Positions 1 through 6,546 of a DNA stretch of 10,557 bases are shown piece by piece (position 1 is the first letter of the stretch; the number at the start of each line of letters is the position of its first letter). Under the pieces are notes generated by a model that saw only the letters and a program-made list of their open reading frames with translations, did no database searches and was not told the origin of the DNA. The DNA comes from Micromonosporaceae bacterium (GTDB lineage Bacteria > Actinomycetota > Actinomycetes > Mycobacteriales > Micromonosporaceae), in NCBI GenBank assembly GCA_019690055.1, contig JADGGF010000116.1, positions 1 to 10,557 of the forward strand, written 5' to 3'. The translations under genes and the position numbers were made by a program.

Positions 1-8
1 GGGTCACC

Positions 9-49
9 GGGGCCCGGGGCCGGGGGGTCGGTTTGGGTTGGGGGCCGGG
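9..49 (+). other. G-run tract, possible G-quadruplex
   Basis: The plus strand carries six runs of three or more G: 9-12, 16-19, 22-27, 35-37, 40-44 and 47-49. The loops between them are 3, 2, 7, 2 and 2 bases, which fits the usual rule for a quadruplex-forming sequence. It lies about 100 bases past the end of the minus-strand transporter operon, so the G-rich strand would be the template for any read-through transcript. A role in blocking read-through is inference. In a genome this GC-rich some G-runs occur by chance, but six closely spaced runs are notable. I see no gene in 1-148. Confidence 0.5.
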
Positions 50-107
50 CCGCTCACCGGACGGGGTGGACGGCCGGTCACCGGACTCAGCTGGACCGCC
101 CTACCGA

Positions 108-136
108 CATCGCGCGAACCGACCCGGCGCGCGATG
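108..136 (-). terminator. Hairpin after the transporter operon
   Basis: Nine-base perfect inverted repeat: CATCGCGCG at 108-116 and CGCGCGATG at 128-136, with an 11-base loop. It starts 12 bases past the stop codon of the last transporter gene (stop at 149-151, minus strand). No U-tract follows, as is common for actinobacterial terminators. Position and stem strength support a terminator or a 3' mRNA-stabilising structure. The direct repeat TCACCGGAC (54-62, 78-86) lies further downstream. Confidence 0.55.
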
Positions 137-148
137 AGGCGAGCTCCG

Positions 149-1183
149 TCACCGTTGGGCGGGGACCACCGCGTCGGCCTTGACGACCGGGAAGTGGCAG
201 GCGACCACGTGCCCGGGCGTGGCGCCGGGCCCGGGGGCCAGCGGTGGTTCCTGCGTCGCGCAGATCTCCTGCGCCTTCCAGCAGCGGGTCCGGAATCGGC
301 AGCCGGAGGGCGGGTTGATCGGGCTCGGCACGTCCCCGGTCAGCAGGATGCGCTCCCGACGAGCCCGGTCCCGTCGCTTCGGGTCGGGTACGGGGACGGC
401 GGAGATGAGGGCGTTGGTGTACGGGTGCATCGGCGCGGCGTAGAGCGTGTCCCGGTCGGCGAGCTCCACGATCTTGCCGAGGTACATGACGGCGACCCGG
501 TTCGAGATGTGCCGGACCACCGACAGGTCATGGGCGATCACCACGTACGTCAGCCCCAGCTCACGCTGGAGATCGTCGAGCAGGTTCACCACCTGGGCCT
601 GGATCGAGACATCCAGCGCCGACACCGGTTCGTCCGCGACGATGAGCTTCGGTCGCAGGGCGAGGGCGCGGGCGATGCCGATCCGTTGGCGCTGGCCACC
701 CGAGAACTCGTGCGGGTACCGGTTGTAGTGCTCCGGGTTGAGGCCGACCAACTCGAGCAGCTCCTGCACCTCCCGCTTGATCCCCCGCTCCGTGGCGATC
801 TTCTGGATGCGGAACGGCGCCCCGACGATCGTGCCGACCGTGTGCCGCGGGTTGAGCGATGAGTACGGATCCTGAAAGATCATCTGGATATCCCGCCGCA
901 GCGGGCGCAGTTGCCGCTGCGACATGTGGGTGATGTCGACACCCTCGAAGATGATCGATCCGCTGCTCGGCTCGATGAGCCGGGTGAGCATGCGTCCGGT
1001 CGTCGTCTTCCCGCATCCCGACTCGCCGACCAGGCCGAGCGTCGATCCCTTGTGGACCTCGAAGTCGATGCCGTCGACCGCCCGCACGGCGCCGACCTTT
1101 CGGCGCAGGATTCCCTTGGTGATGGGAAAGTGCTTGGTCAGCCCGCGGACCGACAGCAACAGCTCCCCGGCGTCAGCGGTCAT
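149..1183 (-). CDS. Oligopeptide/dipeptide ABC transporter ATP-binding protein (OppF/DppF family)
   Basis: ATPase subunit of a peptide importer, 344 aa. It would sit on the cytoplasmic face and form a heterodimer with the ATPase encoded just upstream (1241-2320). Visible motifs in order: Walker A GESGCGKT (53-60), Q-loop Q104, signature FSGGQRQR (160-167), Walker B LIVADE (180-185) with catalytic E185, and switch H218. The C-terminal peptide-transporter extension carries Cys295, Cys301, Cys308 and Cys329, a spacing like that of the iron-sulfur or disulfide cysteines in OppD/DppD-type ATPases. The ATG at 1183 is preceded by GGAGG at proper spacing. Last gene of the five-gene operon; 57 bases separate it from the previous gene. 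Length is normal for OppF/DppF. Peptide specificity cannot be read from the ATPase, and the F assignment rests on gene order and family resemblance. Confidence 0.95.
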   Translation of the reverse strand: MTADAGELLLSVRGLTKHFPITKGILRRKVGAVRAVDGIDFEVHKGSTLGLVGESGCGKTTTGRMLTRLIEPSSGSIIFEGVDITHMSQRQLRPLRRDIQMIFQDPYSSLNPRHTVGTIVGAPFRIQKIATERGIKREVQELLELVGLNPEHYNRYPHEFSGGQRQRIGIARALALRPKLIVADEPVSALDVSIQAQVVNLLDDLQRELGLTYVVIAHDLSVVRHISNRVAVMYLGKIVELADRDTLYAAPMHPYTNALISAVPVPDPKRRDRARRERILLTGDVPSPINPPSGCRFRTRCWKAQEICATQEPPLAPGPGATPGHVVACHFPVVKADAVVPAQR

Positions 1184-1195
1184 GCCGGCCCTCCA

Positions 1196-1211
1196 CGGGC
1201 ACGAGTGCCCG
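1196..1211 (-). promoter_or_regulatory. Intercistronic hairpin just upstream of a ribosome binding site
   Basis: Read on the minus strand the sequence is CGGGCACTCGTGCCCG, which can fold as a 6-bp stem with a CTCG tetraloop. The ribosome binding site GGAGG of the F-type ATPase (1189-1193) begins two bases after the stem. The structure lies in the 57-base gap between the two ATPase genes. It could modulate translation of the last gene or protect an mRNA end; this is inference from position only. Confidence 0.4.
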
Positions 1212-1240
1212 GTCCGTTACAGACAAGCGTCCATGGTCGC

Positions 1241-2320
1241 TCATGCCGTGCTCTCCAGCTTCGGTCGGATCTCGTTGTCCCACGCCTCGCGCCGCTGTTG
1301 GTCGGTCAGGTGGCACCGCACCCGGTGCCCGCCCGGTCCGGCGACGAGGTCCGGCACGACGGTCGGACAGAGCCCACCGGTACGGTCGACGAAGGCGCAT
1401 CGGGGGTGGAACGCGCAGCCGGGGGGCACCCTGATCAGTGACGGCGGCGTACCGGTGATCGGGATCAGGCGCTCGGTGCGGCTTCGGTCCAGCCGGGGCA
1501 TCGATCCCAGCAACCCCCAGGTGTAGGGGTGCTGCGGCCGCTCGAAGACGTCCGCCGCCGCGCCGAACTCGATGGCCTTGCCCGCGTACATCACGACGAT
1601 GTCGTCGGCGAGCTCGGCCACGACCCCCAGGTCGTGTGTGATGATGATCAGCGCCGAGCCGAACTCCTCCTGCAGGTCACGCATGAGGTCGAGGATCTGC
1701 GCCTGCACCGTGACATCGAGGGCAGTCGTTGGTTCGTCGGCGATGAGCAGCTCGGGGTCGCAGGAGAGCGCCATCGCGATCATCGCCCGCTGCCGCATGC
1801 CGCCGGAGAACTGGTGCGGGTAGTCGTCCACCCGCCGCGCGGGCTGGGGGATGCCGACGCGGCCGAGCATGTCGATCGCGTGCCGCCGAGCCACCGCTTT
1901 GCTCACCTGGTTATGTACCCGGTACGCCTCGATGATCTGGTCGCCGACGGTGTAGTAGGGGTGCATCGCCGACAGCGGATCCTGGAAGATCATCGCCATC
2001 TTCTTGCCCCGCAGCGATCGCACGACCTCCGGGTCAGCCCCGACCAGCTCCGTGCCATCCAGCCAGATCTCGCCGGAGATCTGCGCGTTGCTGCGGTTGT
2101 GCAGGCCGAGGATGGCCAGCGAGGTCACCGACTTACCGGAGCCGGACTCGCCCACGATGCCCAGCGTGCGTCCTCGCTCCAGGGTGAACGACACGGGGTC
2201 CACCGCCCGGACCAACCCGTCGTCGGTGGGGAAGTGCACCCGAAGCTCACGAACCTCCAGGAACGCGGACGAGGTCCGGGCCGCGGCGGCCGAATCCGAG
2301 ACAGAGATTTCCGTGACCAT
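1241..2320 (-). CDS. Oligopeptide/dipeptide ABC transporter ATP-binding protein (OppD/DppD family)
   Basis: Second ATPase of the peptide importer, 359 aa, paired with the F-type ATPase downstream. Motifs: Walker A GESGSGKS (57-64), Q-loop Q113, signature FSGGMRQR (171-178), Walker B LLIADE (191-196) with catalytic E196, and switch H229. The C-terminal extension holds Cys302, Cys308, Cys318 and Cys336, with spacing CX5CX9CX17C. DppD-type ATPases are known to bind a [4Fe-4S] cluster through four such cysteines, so one is expected here, though not shown. The first 18 residues are Ala/Ser rich and poorly conserved in appearance. The ATG directly abuts the permease stop (TGAATG), so translation is probably coupled; no strong separate ribosome binding site is seen. 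Length is slightly above the family norm because of the N-terminal tail. Confidence 0.95.
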   Translation of the reverse strand: MVTEISVSDSAAAARTSSAFLEVRELRVHFPTDDGLVRAVDPVSFTLERGRTLGIVGESGSGKSVTSLAILGLHNRSNAQISGEIWLDGTELVGADPEVVRSLRGKKMAMIFQDPLSAMHPYYTVGDQIIEAYRVHNQVSKAVARRHAIDMLGRVGIPQPARRVDDYPHQFSGGMRQRAMIAMALSCDPELLIADEPTTALDVTVQAQILDLMRDLQEEFGSALIIITHDLGVVAELADDIVVMYAGKAIEFGAAADVFERPQHPYTWGLLGSMPRLDRSRTERLIPITGTPPSLIRVPPGCAFHPRCAFVDRTGGLCPTVVPDLVAGPGGHRVRCHLTDQQRREAWDNEIRPKLESTA

Positions 2321-3403
2321 TCAGCCCACCCGCACCCTCGGGTCCACCACGGCGTAGAGGATGTCGACGACGAGGTTGGCCACCACGATGAAGAACGTCG
2401 CGAACATCGTCACGCCCATCACCTGCGGAAAGTCCTGCCGCATGACGGCGTCGACGGCGTACTTGCCCAGCCCTGGCAACGAGAAGGTGGACTCGGTGAG
2501 CACGGCACCGCCCAGGAGTAGGCCGAGGTCGAGGCCGAAGATCGTGACGATCGGAGTCAGCGCCGCCCGCAGGCCGTGCTTGAGGACCACGGCGCGCTCC
2601 GCCAGCCCCTTGGCTCGCGCGGTCCGGATGAAGTCCTCATGCATGGTCTCGAGCATCCCGGCCCGGGTCAGCCGGGCATAGGCCGCGGCGAACAGGAAGG
2701 CAAGCGTGATCCAGGGCAGGATCAGGTCGTACGCCCACTCCGCCGGGTTCTCGGTGAACGGCGTATAGGAGCTGCCGGGCGCGGTGATCCGGAACGGGTG
2801 GCCGTAGCTGAAGATCACCAACGTCATCAATCCGGTGAAGAAGATCGGCAAGGAGACACCGGCGAGAGCGGTCCCCATCGAGACGCGGTCGAAGATGGAC
2901 CCGCGCCGCAGCGCCGAGATGACGCCGGTGCTGACGCCGAAGAGCACCCAGATGACGGCCGCGCCGATGGCCAGCGACGCGGTGACCGGCACGCGCTCGA
3001 GCAGGTCCGGCCAGACCGGAGTGCTCCGCAGGTAGGAGTACCCGAAGCAGGGCGCCGGGCAGTGCTCGACGCCGTTGCCGTAGTTGAACTCCATGCCGAC
3101 GAAGATCGCCTTGAGCCAGTGCCAGTACTGGACGTGGATCGGGTCGAAGAAGCCGAGGCGCTCGGCCACCTCGTGGTACTGGTCCGAGCGGGCCCGGGGT
3201 CCGACGTACCGCGCGGCCATCAGCTCGGGCGTCTGACCGGCCAGGCGGGGCACGAGGAAGAAGATGGCAAATGTGATCATGCTGACCACGACCATCAGGC
3301 CGAGGCCGCCAAGCACGCGTCGAAAGATGTAAGCCAGCACGGGATCGGCGTGGGCACCGGCCCGCCGACGTCGCCGCCGGCGGGCCGGGCCCTGTGCCTT
3401 CAC
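2321..3403 (-). CDS. Peptide ABC transporter permease (OppB/DppB family)
   Basis: Membrane permease of the BPD_transp_1 family, 360 aa. After a basic tail, the first transmembrane helix runs about residues 30-53 in the usual OppB/DppB pattern (LAYIFRRVLGGLGLMVVVS). A long external segment follows and then five more helices. The EAA loop that contacts the ATPases is at about 256-284 (EDFIRTARAKGLAER). The external segment contains Cys115 and Cys119 (CPAPC). The GTG at 3403 gives an N-terminus with seven consecutive Arg (8-14), unusual for the family. A second GTG at 3340 would give a more typical start (VLAYIFRR, 339 aa) but has no clear ribosome binding site, while GAGG lies only 4 bases before the first GTG. 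The exact start is uncertain. The stop is immediately followed by the ATPase start. Confidence 0.92.
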   Translation of the reverse strand: MKAQGPARRRRRRRAGAHADPVLAYIFRRVLGGLGLMVVVSMITFAIFFLVPRLAGQTPELMAARYVGPRARSDQYHEVAERLGFFDPIHVQYWHWLKAIFVGMEFNYGNGVEHCPAPCFGYSYLRSTPVWPDLLERVPVTASLAIGAAVIWVLFGVSTGVISALRRGSIFDRVSMGTALAGVSLPIFFTGLMTLVIFSYGHPFRITAPGSSYTPFTENPAEWAYDLILPWITLAFLFAAAYARLTRAGMLETMHEDFIRTARAKGLAERAVVLKHGLRAALTPIVTIFGLDLGLLLGGAVLTESTFSLPGLGKYAVDAVMRQDFPQVMGVTMFATFFIVVANLVVDILYAVVDPRVRVG

Positions 3404-3438
3404 CTACCTCACTGTGGGTATTTCCGGATGGTTCCCTG

Positions 3439-3457
3439 CGCACGCTGCGCGCGTGCG
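3439..3457 (-). promoter_or_regulatory. Strong intercistronic hairpin after the binding-protein gene
   Basis: Perfect 7-bp inverted repeat, CGCACGC (3439-3445) and GCGTGCG (3451-3457), with a 5-base loop. It lies 10 bases past the stop of the substrate-binding protein and before the outer permease start. In several bacterial ABC importer operons a hairpin in this place partly terminates transcription or protects the upstream mRNA, so that far more binding protein than membrane protein is made. That role is inferred here by analogy. Confidence 0.55.
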
Positions 3458-3467
3458 GCGGGCTCGA

Positions 3468-5228
3468 CTACGCCGGTGGCGCCACGCTCATCGCCATGTA
3501 GTCGTACTGGCCGAACGCCTCGTGGACAAAGACGTTCGCGGCGTTCTTGCTGCGCAGCGTCACGGCCTTGCTCCACACGCCCGGCACGATGAACGCGCCC
3601 TCCATGACCTTGCGGTCGATCTCGGACCAGATCGCGGTGCGCTTGTCCAGGTCCGGCTCCAGCAGCGCCTGGTCGATCAGCGCGTCGATCGACGGGTCGT
3701 TGACGCCCAGGTTGCTCGACCCGGGGCCGATGAGCCGGCTGTCGACGATCGCGCCGAGGAAGCCGTAGCCGTCGTTCCAGTCGGCCGCCCAGCCGTTGGT
3801 GGCCAGACCGATGTTGTGCTCCCGGATGAACTCGTCGGTGAAGGACGAGAAGTAGCCACTGGTCGGGTGGCCCAGCAGGGTCAGGTTGATGCCGACCCGC
3901 GCGAGGCTCTGCTGCAGGGACTCCGCAACAGCCTGCTCCTTCGGGCGGTCCGAGCGGTAGGCGATGGTGATGTCGAACCCGTTCGGGTGGCCGCATTCCG
4001 CAAGCTCCTGGCGGGCCTTGTCCAGGTCACCGGTGTTGTCCGGGCCGGCCGGGTACAGGTCGAACTTCTGGTAGCCCGGGATCGGCGGAACCAGCGCCTG
4101 GGTGCTGATGTCGCCACCGGCGAGCGGTCCGCCGTAGGCGGTCTGGTAGCCCGTGCGGTCGTAGGCGTACAGGATGGCGCGCCGGCAGTGCACGTTGTCC
4201 AGCGGTGCCGTCCGGCCAATGATCGACGTGTACCACTGCCGAGCGCTACCCGGGTTGTCCGCCCGGGCGTGCAGCGGGTTGTTCTCGTCCAGGACCTGGG
4301 CCAGCATCGCCGACTGCACACCAGTGCCGGCGAGGTCGACGTCGAGATCGCCACTGGCGATCTGGTTGTCGATGTCGTCGGCCGCGACACCCAGCCTGAT
4401 CTCGTAGCGGTCCGGCAGCGCCTTGCGGTTGGGGTCAGTGGCCGGGTCCCAGTTCTCGTTGCGGACCAGCGTGAAGCCGACGCCGGCGTTGTAGCTCTCG
4501 AACTTGTACGGACCCGACGAGACCACGTGCGTCTTGTAGTTCACGCCGTCATCGGCCGACTCCGGCACCGGCGCGGTGAGCGGCAGCATGGCGATGTAGT
4601 CAAACCCGCTGAAGGGCTGCTTGAGGTGGAACACGATCGTGCGGTCGTCCGGGGTGGTGATCGCGCTCACGTCCTGGCCTGGCGCCGCGTACGGACCGTA
4701 GTCGCCATCGGGCAGGTCGAGGATGGCCTGCAGGTAACCACCCTGGATGCCCACACCGTTCTGCAGGGTGCCGGTCGTGTCGATGGCCCGCATCACGGCG
4801 TACTTGACGTCCTTGGACGTGATCGGCGTGCCGTCCTCGAACTTCACGCCCTCGCGGAGCCGGTACGTCCAGGTCAGGCCGTCGTCACTGACCTCACCCA
4901 GCGACTCGGCCAGGTCCGGCACCAGCTCCAGGCCCGCCGGTCCCGGGGCCGGCCGGTACATGACCAGGGAGCGTGCATAGAGGCGAACGAGGTTCCACGA
5001 CAGGCCGTAGTACGTGTCGCCGGGATCGACGGAGTCCCAGTCCTCGGAGATGGCGAACTTGAGCGTGCCGCCCTTGTAGTCGGACTCGTAGTAGATCTTC
5101 CCCACCGCCGCGTTGAACTCTGGCGTCGGCGCGTTGGTCCCGCCATTGTTTGGTGTCGACGAACAGGCGGACATAGCCATGGCCAGCACCGTGGCGGTGG
5201 CCACCGTGCTAACCGTTTTCTTTCTCAT
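3468..5228 (-). CDS. Peptide ABC transporter substrate-binding lipoprotein (SBP family 5, OppA/DppA-like)
   Basis: Extracytoplasmic substrate-binding lipoprotein, 586 aa, that would deliver peptides or a similar solute to the permeases. The N-terminus is a lipoprotein signal: MRKK, a hydrophobic stretch, then lipobox MSAC with Cys22 as the lipidated residue, followed by a Ser/Thr/Asn/Gly-rich linker. The family-5 hallmark lies at about 102-136 (LVPDLAES, then TWTYRLREGVKFEDGTPI). A GTG six bases upstream (5234) is also in frame, but the ribosome binding site GGGGAG at 5236-5241 is 7 bases from the ATG at 5228 and would collide with the GTG, so the ATG is chosen. It lies second in the operon, between the two permease genes, an arrangement less common than having it first. 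The actual ligand (di-, oligopeptide, nickel, sugar or other) cannot be told from sequence alone. Confidence 0.94.
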   Translation of the reverse strand: MRKKTVSTVATATVLAMAMSACSSTPNNGGTNAPTPEFNAAVGKIYYESDYKGGTLKFAISEDWDSVDPGDTYYGLSWNLVRLYARSLVMYRPAPGPAGLELVPDLAESLGEVSDDGLTWTYRLREGVKFEDGTPITSKDVKYAVMRAIDTTGTLQNGVGIQGGYLQAILDLPDGDYGPYAAPGQDVSAITTPDDRTIVFHLKQPFSGFDYIAMLPLTAPVPESADDGVNYKTHVVSSGPYKFESYNAGVGFTLVRNENWDPATDPNRKALPDRYEIRLGVAADDIDNQIASGDLDVDLAGTGVQSAMLAQVLDENNPLHARADNPGSARQWYTSIIGRTAPLDNVHCRRAILYAYDRTGYQTAYGGPLAGGDISTQALVPPIPGYQKFDLYPAGPDNTGDLDKARQELAECGHPNGFDITIAYRSDRPKEQAVAESLQQSLARVGINLTLLGHPTSGYFSSFTDEFIREHNIGLATNGWAADWNDGYGFLGAIVDSRLIGPGSSNLGVNDPSIDALIDQALLEPDLDKRTAIWSEIDRKVMEGAFIVPGVWSKAVTLRSKNAANVFVHEAFGQYDYMAMSVAPPA

Positions 5229-5285
5229 GTGCACTCTCCCCTTCGTTATGGGATCGGCGATTTCACTTTTCGTTGGGGCTTGTGG

Positions 5286-6266
5286 TCACTTGGTCTTCGG
5301 ATCGAGCGCGTCGCGCAACCCGTCGCCAAAGAGGTTGAAGGCGAGCACGGTGATGAAGATGGCCATGCCCGGCCAGAAGATGTAGTGCGGCAGGTTGTAG
5401 AACCGCACCGCAGTGGCGAGCGTCTGGCCCCACGAGGGGGTCGGCGGCTGGATGCCGACGCCGAGGAACGACAAGCCCGCCTCGAACAGGATGTTCGTGG
5501 GAATCAGGAGTGTCGAATAGACGAGGATCGGCGCGGCGAGGTTGGGCAGCATCTCCCGGAAGATGATGTACGGCCCGCGGGCACCCAGGCTGCGGGCGGC
5601 GTCGATGAACTCCCGTTCCCGCAGCGACAGCGCCTGCCCGCGGATGATGCGGGCGATGTAGCCCCAGTTGAAGAAGCCGATGATGAAGACCAGGATGGCT
5701 ATGCGCAGCCCGTTGCCGGTCAGGCCGAAGGCCGATTGCGGAATGACGCCGACCAGCACGATCGCGAAGAGCAGGAGCGGGAAGGCCAGCACCAGGTCGA
5801 TGAGACGGCCGATCACCGAGTCGACCCAGCCGCCGAAATAGCCGGCGATCACACCCAGCACCGTGCCGATGACCACGGAGAGCAGGGTGGCGAGAAAGGC
5901 GATGAGCAGCGACACCCGGGCGCCGTAGACGACGCGGCTGAACAGGTCTCGGCCGCTGACCGGCTCCAGGCCGAACAGGAAGTCCCTACTCATCCCACCG
6001 AACGTGCCCGTGGGGATGCCACCTCGGGTCCGATCCAGCAGCTCCTGGTGGAACTCCTCCGGCGGGTGGCCGAGCAGGGCGACGATCAACGGAGCGAAGA
6101 TCGCTACCAGGATCAGCAGGATCACGACCACGCCACCCCCGACCGCGGCCTTGTCCCTGCGTAGCCGCGACCAGGCGATCTGCCCCAGCGAACGACCCTT
6201 GATCGACTCAGATCCACGGCCCGGACTGGTGTCGGATGTGGTGATTGGTTCCGATCCCAACGCCAT
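5286..6266 (-). CDS. Peptide ABC transporter permease (OppC/DppC family)
   Basis: Second membrane permease of the importer, 326 aa from the ATG at 6266. An N-terminal cytoplasmic tail (about 40 aa, Ser/Gly/Thr rich) leads into the OppC_N-type first helix (GGGVVVILLILVAIFAPLIVALLG). The typical segment GRDLFSRVVYGARVSL and the remaining helices follow. The EAA loop is at about 219-245 (EFIDAARSLGARGPYIIFREMLPN). The end GDGLRDALDPKTK is standard for DppC proteins. An in-frame GTG at 6296 would add ten residues (MRWAEKGRVP). I prefer the ATG because AGAAGG lies 11 bases upstream of it and nothing convincing precedes the GTG. It is the first gene of the operon, 57 bases ahead of the binding-protein gene, and is transcribed away from the nuclease gene at 6547. 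Confidence 0.93.
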   Translation of the reverse strand: MALGSEPITTSDTSPGRGSESIKGRSLGQIAWSRLRRDKAAVGGGVVVILLILVAIFAPLIVALLGHPPEEFHQELLDRTRGGIPTGTFGGMSRDFLFGLEPVSGRDLFSRVVYGARVSLLIAFLATLLSVVIGTVLGVIAGYFGGWVDSVIGRLIDLVLAFPLLLFAIVLVGVIPQSAFGLTGNGLRIAILVFIIGFFNWGYIARIIRGQALSLREREFIDAARSLGARGPYIIFREMLPNLAAPILVYSTLLIPTNILFEAGLSFLGVGIQPPTPSWGQTLATAVRFYNLPHYIFWPGMAIFITVLAFNLFGDGLRDALDPKTK

Positions 6267-6328
6267 CGGCACCCGACCCTTCTCGGCCCACCTCACGGGC
6301 CGGCTGTACTTGGACCTCGACCATGGCA

Positions 6329-6354
6329 GAGCGTCGCTGCGACGCTCGTCGCAG
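6329..6354 (-). promoter_or_regulatory. Two mutually exclusive hairpins in the transporter operon leader
   Basis: Two inverted repeats share bases. The first is GAGCGTCG (6329-6336) with CGACGCTC (6340-6347), an 8-bp stem with a 3-base loop. The second is CTGCGAC (6337-6343) with GTCGCAG (6348-6354), a 7-bp stem with a 4-base loop. They cannot form together. They lie 63-88 bases upstream of the first transporter gene on its sense strand, where a 5' leader is expected. Alternative stems of this sort are seen in attenuators and riboswitch-like leaders, but no known riboswitch was recognised. Confidence 0.35.
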
Positions 6355-6484
6355 TCGTATCTTTCGAACGTTCCCTACCGCCCAAGCACGGGTCAAGGCC
6401 GGCCATGGTTCCGTGATGAACCCCGAGCCTCTTCGTGACGGCAACGTGACCTTGACGCCCGGCCCGGCCAACCGCGCCGCGCCA

Positions 6485-6528
6485 TTGCCGTAAATATGGA
6501 TGAAACACCTATATCGAGTTACTAGGCT
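6485..6528. promoter_or_regulatory. AT-rich control region between the divergent transporter and nuclease genes
   Basis: The only clearly AT-rich patch in the 280-base gap between the divergent starts. On the plus strand, TTGCCG (6485-6490) and TATATC (6510-6515) could serve as -35 and -10 with a rather long 19-base spacer. TGAAAC (6501-6506) with TAGGCT (6523-6528), spacer 16, is an alternative. Either would start RNA 10-30 bases ahead of the nuclease gene. For the transporter direction, TTGACC occurs on the minus strand near 6400-6406 without a convincing -10. A short inverted repeat, CCTA/TAGG, flanks 6508-6526. No known operator was recognised. Confidence 0.35.
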
Positions 6529-6546
6529 CCAACCCTGTCCCGGCCC

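Noticed and set aside
38..862. 274-codon plus-strand frame near the window start
   Set aside because: Lies mostly opposite the F-type ATPase and begins in the G-run tract; no recognisable domain or ribosome binding site.
1529..2521. 330-codon plus-strand frame opposite the D-type ATPase
   Set aside because: Antisense of a fully motif-supported ATPase and crosses into the permease; His/Arg/Asp-rich shadow.
5229..5234. GTG start of the binding protein (588 aa)
   Set aside because: The ribosome binding site at 5236-5241 is too close to this GTG and correctly spaced for the ATG at 5228.
3414..6164. 916-codon plus-strand open frame opposite the binding protein and inner permease
   Set aside because: It is the antisense of two clear family members, is full of Arg/Val/Asp/Gly/His low-complexity text with no domain, and crosses a gap between genes. 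Long antisense frames are common in high-GC DNA.
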